DNA of 64,000 nucleotides, from NCBI GenBank assembly GCA_017962565.1, contig JAGCVC010000018.1, positions 119,730-183,729 of the forward strand, read 5' to 3'. This document shows, one piece after another, positions 59,783-64,000 of the stretch. The notes under the pieces are model-generated. The model was given only the letters and a program-made list of their open reading frames with translations, made no database searches and was not told the origin of the DNA. The position numbers were made by a program, and so were the translations under genes. Source of the DNA: Alphaproteobacteria bacterium (lineage in GTDB: Bacteria; Pseudomonadota; Alphaproteobacteria; CAAHEQ01; UBA3637). Numbering within the stretch: position 1 is the first letter of the stretch; the number at the start of each line of letters is the position of its first letter.

Positions 59783-60676
59783 ATGAAGAAAAAGAAAGAA
59801 ATTATTTTTACGATATTGACAAGAAAACAATTGTGGGGTCTTAGCGCATTAAATGTATTCAAAAATTATGATGTTCGTGTTGCAGCTACTACTTTGGTGA
59901 CTTTGTTAAGTGGTGGAAGAACAGAAGATGGTCATTATCGTACAAGAGACGGCGAGCCTGCATGCTGTACTTGGACTGCAACGGGGGGCAGTTATGGGCA
60001 GGTACGTTGTTCGGGTGCTGATGCCAGTATGTATAACGAATGTCCGGATTCAAGAACACCGGCAGTTCGTCCCGTTATAGCAAATCCAAATGTGATTTTG
60101 TCTGATATAAAATGGAAAAAACAGGGTAATATTTTTATAGCAGAATATGGGGAGTATCCTCAAATGGCTGCTGACGTACAAACCAGTTCTAAATTGGAAG
60201 AATTGTTTGTTTCAAAAACTCTTAAAACCACAGGAAAGAGTTATACATTTGATTCAACCGGTTTGAAAGATTATACCGTTGGTTTTCAACCGATGGAGTA
60301 TCAAGAATATGAATATGAAGGAAAGAAATACATCCGTTTTTTAAAATGTCTAAATAATGAAAATATTAAATCTTCATCTTCAAGAAAAGTAAGATGTGTG
60401 ACGCCTTGTTGGATTCAGGTGCAGCCGATTGAATGGTTATTAGATGTAAGTGGCATTCTGATTTCAAAAAAGGCTTTGATTTCCGGTTTACAGTTTGATG
60501 TAAATGAAGAATATAATGGTAATCTTAACGGAACCTCTTTAATGCGTTATATAAATAAATATTTTCGTAGAGATATACAACCTTCTCAAACAAATGAAAG
60601 ACAGATTATTGTAAGTCATAATGCATCATGTGCTATGAAAAGGGTTGCAGAAGAGGCTAAAGTTAAAAGCAAATAG
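59783..60676 (+). CDS. Hypothetical cysteine-containing protein
   Basis: The product is 297 residues. The N-terminal 40 residues are basic with a weak hydrophobic stretch. A Cys-rich region follows (ACCTWTATGGSYGQVRCSGADASMYNEC, about 60-88), then a beta-rich domain (EYGEYPQMAADVQ, CLNNENIKSSSSRKVRCVTPCWIQVQPIEWLLDVSGILISKKALISGLQF). The R-P-V and W-x-V blocks recall repeat-associated domains of gut bacteria, but I cannot name the family. It is the third gene of the PP2C-like operon. Confidence 0.62.
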   Translation: MKKKKEIIFTILTRKQLWGLSALNVFKNYDVRVAATTLVTLLSGGRTEDGHYRTRDGEPACCTWTATGGSYGQVRCSGADASMYNECPDSRTPAVRPVIANPNVILSDIKWKKQGNIFIAEYGEYPQMAADVQTSSKLEELFVSKTLKTTGKSYTFDSTGLKDYTVGFQPMEYQEYEYEGKKYIRFLKCLNNENIKSSSSRKVRCVTPCWIQVQPIEWLLDVSGILISKKALISGLQFDVNEEYNGNLNGTSLMRYINKYFRRDIQPSQTNERQIIVSHNASCAMKRVAEEAKVKSK

Positions 60677-60723
60677 GTTGTTTTTTGGCATATATCTCTT
60701 ATTTGTTGTAAAAAGGAGATACT

Positions 60724-61647
60724 ATGCATACAAAAACAGCAATCATCGGTTCTGGACCTGCCGGTTATACGGCGGCAATTTATGCCGCACGTTCGAATTT
60801 AAATCCAATCATGATTATGGGTAATTTGGTCGGTGGTCAGTTGCTTTATACACATAAAATAGAAAATTTCCCCGGGTTTGAAGATAATTCCGGTATAGCT
60901 TTAGTGGATATTTTTCAAAATCAAATTAAACAATTAGGTGTGCAGACATTGAACGAAAATGTTGTCAGTGTAAATTTTAAGGAGCAACCTTTTTTACTTC
61001 AACTTTCGGACGGCAATAATTTGACGGCGGAAAGTGTTATAATTTGCACGGGGGCTTCACCTAAATGGCTGGGGATTACGGGCGAAGAGAAATTTAAAGG
61101 TAAGGGCATTTCAATTTGTGCAACATGTGATGGCTTTTTTTATCGGAACAAAAGTGTTGCTGTTATCGGTGGTGGTAATACGGCACTTTATGAGGCTTTA
61201 TTTTTATCAACTTTGACAAATCACGTTATGATTATCAACAGAGAAACTCAATTATCTGGAGAAGTCGGATTGCGTCAACAGGTTTTAAATAATCCTAAAA
61301 TTGAAGTAATTAATGAAACTATGCCCCTTTCTTTTGAAGGTGATACGAGATTGGAACAGATATACGTTAAAAATATTCGGACATTAGAAGTGCAGTATAT
61401 TAGCGTTGACGGAGTTTTTGTTGCAATCGGACAAAACCCGAATACACAAATGTTTGCAGGTCAGTTAGATATGGATGAAAACGGCTATTTGATTACTGAT
61501 AATCAAACGCGTCAAACATCTGTTTTGGGTATTTTTGCTGCCGGAGATGTACAGGAAAAAGTTTTCCGTCAGGCAATAATAGCTTGCGGATCGGGTGCCA
61601 TTGCAGCTTTAAGTGTTGAAAAATACCTGATGACAAAAAAGGTATAG
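60724..61647 (+). CDS. trxB: Thioredoxin reductase
   Basis: The product is 307 residues with an AAAGGAG site. FAD motif GSGPAGYTAAIYAARS, redox-active CATC (CATCDGFFY), NADPH motif GGGNTALYEAL, and the closing ATG-like AAGDVQEKVFRQAIIACGSGAIAA. It reduces thioredoxin with NADPH in the cytoplasm. Length is standard. Confidence 0.95.
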   Translation: MHTKTAIIGSGPAGYTAAIYAARSNLNPIMIMGNLVGGQLLYTHKIENFPGFEDNSGIALVDIFQNQIKQLGVQTLNENVVSVNFKEQPFLLQLSDGNNLTAESVIICTGASPKWLGITGEEKFKGKGISICATCDGFFYRNKSVAVIGGGNTALYEALFLSTLTNHVMIINRETQLSGEVGLRQQVLNNPKIEVINETMPLSFEGDTRLEQIYVKNIRTLEVQYISVDGVFVAIGQNPNTQMFAGQLDMDENGYLITDNQTRQTSVLGIFAAGDVQEKVFRQAIIACGSGAIAALSVEKYLMTKKV

Positions 61648-61707
61648 ACATTTTCTTTTTTTTGACGTATAAACTATAAATCATAACGTCATTCGGAAAG
61701 GAAAGAA

Positions 61708-62808
61708 ATGCGCATACCTTGGTTGTTTTCCAGATACTTGGCAAAAAAGTTTTTGCTGGCTTTTTTTGCTGTCCTTTTCGTTTTAGCCGCTCTGATTTTA
61801 TTGTTTGATGTGATTGATTTGTTGCGCAGAGCTTCTTCACGTGATTATGTCGGTTTCTTGGATGTTGTTCGGTTGGGGCTTTACAAAGTTCCGCAAATGT
61901 TACCGTTGATTTTGCCTTTTACGATTTTAATTGCATCAGTGATTACCTTTTTGCTTTTAAGTAAAACGCATGAGTTGGTTATTGCACGATCAGCTGGTTT
62001 GTCGGTTTGGAATTTTTTGACCCCTGTCTTTGTGGTTGTTTGTCTGATCGGTATAGTAAATATTACTCTGATTAATCCGTTTTCGACCGCAATGATACGG
62101 CGTTATCAATTTGAAGAAGGCGAAACTTTGCGTAAAAAAACAGGTTTTTCTTGGAATGAAAAAGGGCTTTGGTTGCGTGAAAAAATGGGGGATGATCCTG
62201 TCATTATTCATGCTGACAGCGTTTATCAGGAAGGTAAGGATTTGAAATTAACCGGTGTTCTGGTTTTAAATTTAAATACAGATGAAACTTTGAAAAAACA
62301 AATAGAAGCAAAAAATGGCTTTTTGTCCGGATATACGTTAGTTGTCAATAATGGAGTTTCTTATACACCGGATGGTGACAGGGAAGAGGGCATACAGATG
62401 CATATCCCGACACAATTGGATTTGGACAAAATCATTCAAACTTTCGATAAGCCGGAAGAAATTTCTTTTTGGAAATTACCCCATTTTATTAAATTGCTGA
62501 ATAATGCCGGCTTTTCGTCTTTAAAACACAGAATGCATTTTTATTCAACATTGGCTTCCATTTTTTATTTTATTGCTATGGTATTTATTGCTGCAATGTT
62601 TACTTTATCCCCTAACCAAAGACAAGGGGGAATTTTAATGAAAAGCGCAAATGCGATTTTGTTTGGGTTTGTTCTTTTCTTTATTTCCAGATTAACCGGT
62701 GCATTGGGAATGTCAGGGACTTTACCGATTTTCTTAGCTGTATTTGGTCCTTCCGTTATTATGATTTTTATAAGCGCATCTGTTTTATTACATAATGAAG
62801 ACGGTTAA
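61708..62808 (+). CDS. lptG: LPS export permease LptG (LptF/LptG family)
   Basis: The product is 366 residues with a GAAAGGAAAG site. Six membrane helices flank a periplasmic beta-jellyroll (residues about 140-270), the LptF/LptG layout. N-terminal SRYLAKKFLLAFFAVLFVLAALILLFDVIDLLRR and the order of helices favour LptG. It would move lipopolysaccharide to the periplasmic bridge with LptB and LptF. No lptF gene is in view. It overlaps recX (convergent) by 4 bases. Confidence 0.88.
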   Translation: MRIPWLFSRYLAKKFLLAFFAVLFVLAALILLFDVIDLLRRASSRDYVGFLDVVRLGLYKVPQMLPLILPFTILIASVITFLLLSKTHELVIARSAGLSVWNFLTPVFVVVCLIGIVNITLINPFSTAMIRRYQFEEGETLRKKTGFSWNEKGLWLREKMGDDPVIIHADSVYQEGKDLKLTGVLVLNLNTDETLKKQIEAKNGFLSGYTLVVNNGVSYTPDGDREEGIQMHIPTQLDLDKIIQTFDKPEEISFWKLPHFIKLLNNAGFSSLKHRMHFYSTLASIFYFIAMVFIAAMFTLSPNQRQGGILMKSANAILFGFVLFFISRLTGALGMSGTLPIFLAVFGPSVIMIFISASVLLHNEDG

Positions 62809-63317
62809 TCTTCGCCTTTTAAGGCTTGACAGGCAATTTCATATGAAAAGCCGGCACGTCCCAACACAGCCAAATCTTTTTGGTGCATTTCTTGTTGTTT
62901 TTCGGGGGGGCGTAGGTATCCTAATTTTTTCTTTTTAACCAATTGACGTGCAGTATTTAAATCCATTTCATCGGTGGTGTTTTCTTGTTCTTCAATCAAT
63001 TGGTTAATTATATTGGCTCCAATACCGGATTGTTTCAATTTCCCTGCAATAAAACGGGTGGATTTACCGGCATTTTGCAACCGCCGGAAAGTATTTTGTG
63101 CATAACGTTTATCATCAACATAGCCCAATTCTTGCATACGTTTAATAATGTCTTCAATCCATTTATTTGTTTCGTTTGGTACTTCGCCCAGTTGCATTTT
63201 GACCCTTAAAACACGCCGTTTGAGCATATCACGCAGTTTGCCGCTTGAACTTTCATATCGCTGTAAATAATAAAGCGTTATGTTTTCCAACCGTTTTTGC
63301 GTTATTTTTTTTACCAT
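62805..63317 (-). CDS. recX: Regulatory protein RecX
   Basis: The product is 170 residues; the ATG at 63317 (MVKKITQKR) matches the family start. Repeated three-helix modules are typical of RecX (LENITLYYLQRYESSSGKLRDMLKRRV, ELGYVDDKRYAQNTFRRLQNAGKSTRFIAGKLKQSGI, LGRAGFSYEIACQAL). RecX limits RecA filaments. recA is not in the window. A seven-C tract lies in the coding strand near residue 140 (62904-62910), which could frameshift. Confidence 0.87.
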   Translation of the reverse strand: MVKKITQKRLENITLYYLQRYESSSGKLRDMLKRRVLRVKMQLGEVPNETNKWIEDIIKRMQELGYVDDKRYAQNTFRRLQNAGKSTRFIAGKLKQSGIGANIINQLIEEQENTTDEMDLNTARQLVKKKKLGYLRPPEKQQEMHQKDLAVLGRAGFSYEIACQALKGED

Positions 63318-63371
63318 CTTGACAAAACCTTTCCTGCGCAGTATGTTATCGCAAAAATAGGAGATTGACAA

Positions 63372-63923
63372 ATGAAAAAATTTTTTCTGGTTTTGGCCAT
63401 GTTTTTGACAGCATGTATTCATAACTATGATACTGCTCCGCAAATGAAAGATTACAGTCGAGTTCCTTTGTTGGAATTGCCTGTTATGCGCGTTAATACA
63501 GTGTCTAAAGTCGGACAAATGGAACGTTTGCCCCATGTAGAAAATGAAATGCAGTTAACTCCGGAAAAAGCTTTAAAAAGTTGGGCTTTAATTCGTCTGC
63601 GCCCGAATTATCAAACAAAAGACAAAGCAGAATTTATTATCGAAAAAGCGGAAATGTTGCGTGATGAAGCACCAGAAACAAACATATTTACCTACGATAA
63701 TTATAAATACACCTTGTCATATCAGGTAACAATACGGATTTTGAATGAAAATGCTGAGGCAATTAAAAGCGTTACGATGAATGGTCATACTTCGCATAAG
63801 TTGCCACAACGTGCTTCTTTCACTCAGCGGGATAACATGTTTGCCCAAATGTTGCGTGAAATGGAAGACCAATTAGATGATCAAATGCCGCAGGAGATAA
63901 AGCAAAATCTTCTTGACCCATAG
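63372..63923 (+). CDS. Lipoprotein of unknown function
   Basis: The product is 183 residues. Lipobox LTAC (C15). The mature part has a helix-strand pattern (ALKSWALIRLRPNYQTKDKAEFIIEKAEMLRDE, YTLSYQVTIRILNENAEAIKSVTMNG) similar to small alphaproteobacterial envelope lipoproteins. Function unknown. Its end overlaps the promoter of the following tRNA-Gly. Confidence 0.75.
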   Translation: MKKFFLVLAMFLTACIHNYDTAPQMKDYSRVPLLELPVMRVNTVSKVGQMERLPHVENEMQLTPEKALKSWALIRLRPNYQTKDKAEFIIEKAEMLRDEAPETNIFTYDNYKYTLSYQVTIRILNENAEAIKSVTMNGHTSHKLPQRASFTQRDNMFAQMLREMEDQLDDQMPQEIKQNLLDP

Positions 63924-63941
63924 TCGAAAAGGGTGTATAAA
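63913..63941 (+). promoter_or_regulatory. Promoter of tRNA-Gly
   Basis: TTGACC (63913-63918), 17-bp spacer, TATAAA (63936-63941), overlapping the lipoprotein stop codon. Confidence 0.65.
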
Positions 63942-63951
63942 GCGATTGTTT

Positions 63952-64000
63952 GCGGGTGTAGCTCAATGGTAGAGCGGAGGCTTCCCAAGCTTAAGACGAG
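63952..64000 (+). tRNA. tRNA-Gly (anticodon CCC), partial
   Basis: Acceptor GCGGGTG, D-arm GCTC..GAGC and the anticodon loop TTCCCAA are visible. The gene is cut by the right edge of the window. Confidence 0.85.

Overview
The window looks like a chromosomal segment of an AT-rich alphaproteobacterium, probably host-associated and oxygen-poor in lifestyle. Clade evidence seen in the sequence: a circularly permuted two-piece tmRNA gene, an alphaproteobacterial-type SspB, a DivK-like single-domain receiver, a PhrR/PraR-type XRE regulator next to lnt, and an RHH_4-type ribbon-helix-helix protein. Lifestyle evidence: a flavin reductase-rubredoxin fusion, a pyruvoyl arginine decarboxylase with its antiporter, several ankyrin proteins, and parts of a P-type type IV secretion system (T4SS). 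The placement near low-GC gut or host-associated Rhodospirillales/Holosporales-like lineages is inference. Most genes have clear Shine-Dalgarno sites and sigma70-like promoters with 17-bp spacers; two genes look leaderless.

Layout. 1-7.4 kb, minus strand: a T4SS cluster of three VirB6/TrbL-like polytopic proteins that share a CxxC motif, plus a Pro/Asp and Gly/Ser repeat protein, followed by a double-HTH regulator. 7.4-11.8 kb, plus strand: divergent genes of unknown function, including an 849-residue protein with nine 25-residue repeats. 12-16.9 kb: glycogen synthase, diaminopimelate dehydrogenase, a ribbon-helix-helix protein, sspB directly downstream of ssrA, Nudix, quinone reductase and Tag glycosylase. 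17-24.7 kb: a large ankyrin protein, tRNA-Thr, tRNA-His, an HD-domain protein, an orphan VirB2-like pilin, uracil-DNA glycosylase and DivK. 24.7-34.9 kb: peptidoglycan and envelope genes (ldcA, Mur ligase, soluble lytic transglycosylase, uppP), comEC, small lipoproteins and a YbhN-type membrane protein. 35-37.2 kb: an aaxB-aaxC arginine decarboxylation pair. 37.4-38.1 kb: an ankyrin protein whose promoter holds a nine-G tract.

38.1-49.2 kb is the most unusual region. It is a compact T7/podovirus-like morphogenesis module with an S24-type repressor, two small early genes, a promoter followed by two tandem terminators, then portal, Bbp19-like protein, scaffold, capsid, tail tubes A and B, a small core-like protein, a small-terminase candidate, large terminase, SleB hydrolase and two small membrane proteins. 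I see no integrase, replication genes, phage RNA polymerase, large internal virion proteins or tail fibre. It could be a decayed prophage, a satellite or a domesticated particle such as a gene transfer agent. Palindromic operators of one type (TAGGA-N6-TCCTA/T) lie at the early promoter, the late promoter and upstream of the virB2 region.

49.2-64 kb: phrR and lnt, an RNase H-like protein, then a tRNA-Lys whose 3' end plus terminator is repeated twice more downstream around two membrane-protein genes. Accessory genes follow (a HEPN-motif candidate and a sirtuin), then a periplasmic binding protein, a methyltransferase, a PP2C-like/ankyrin operon, trxB, lptG, recX, a lipoprotein and a truncated tRNA-Gly at the right edge.
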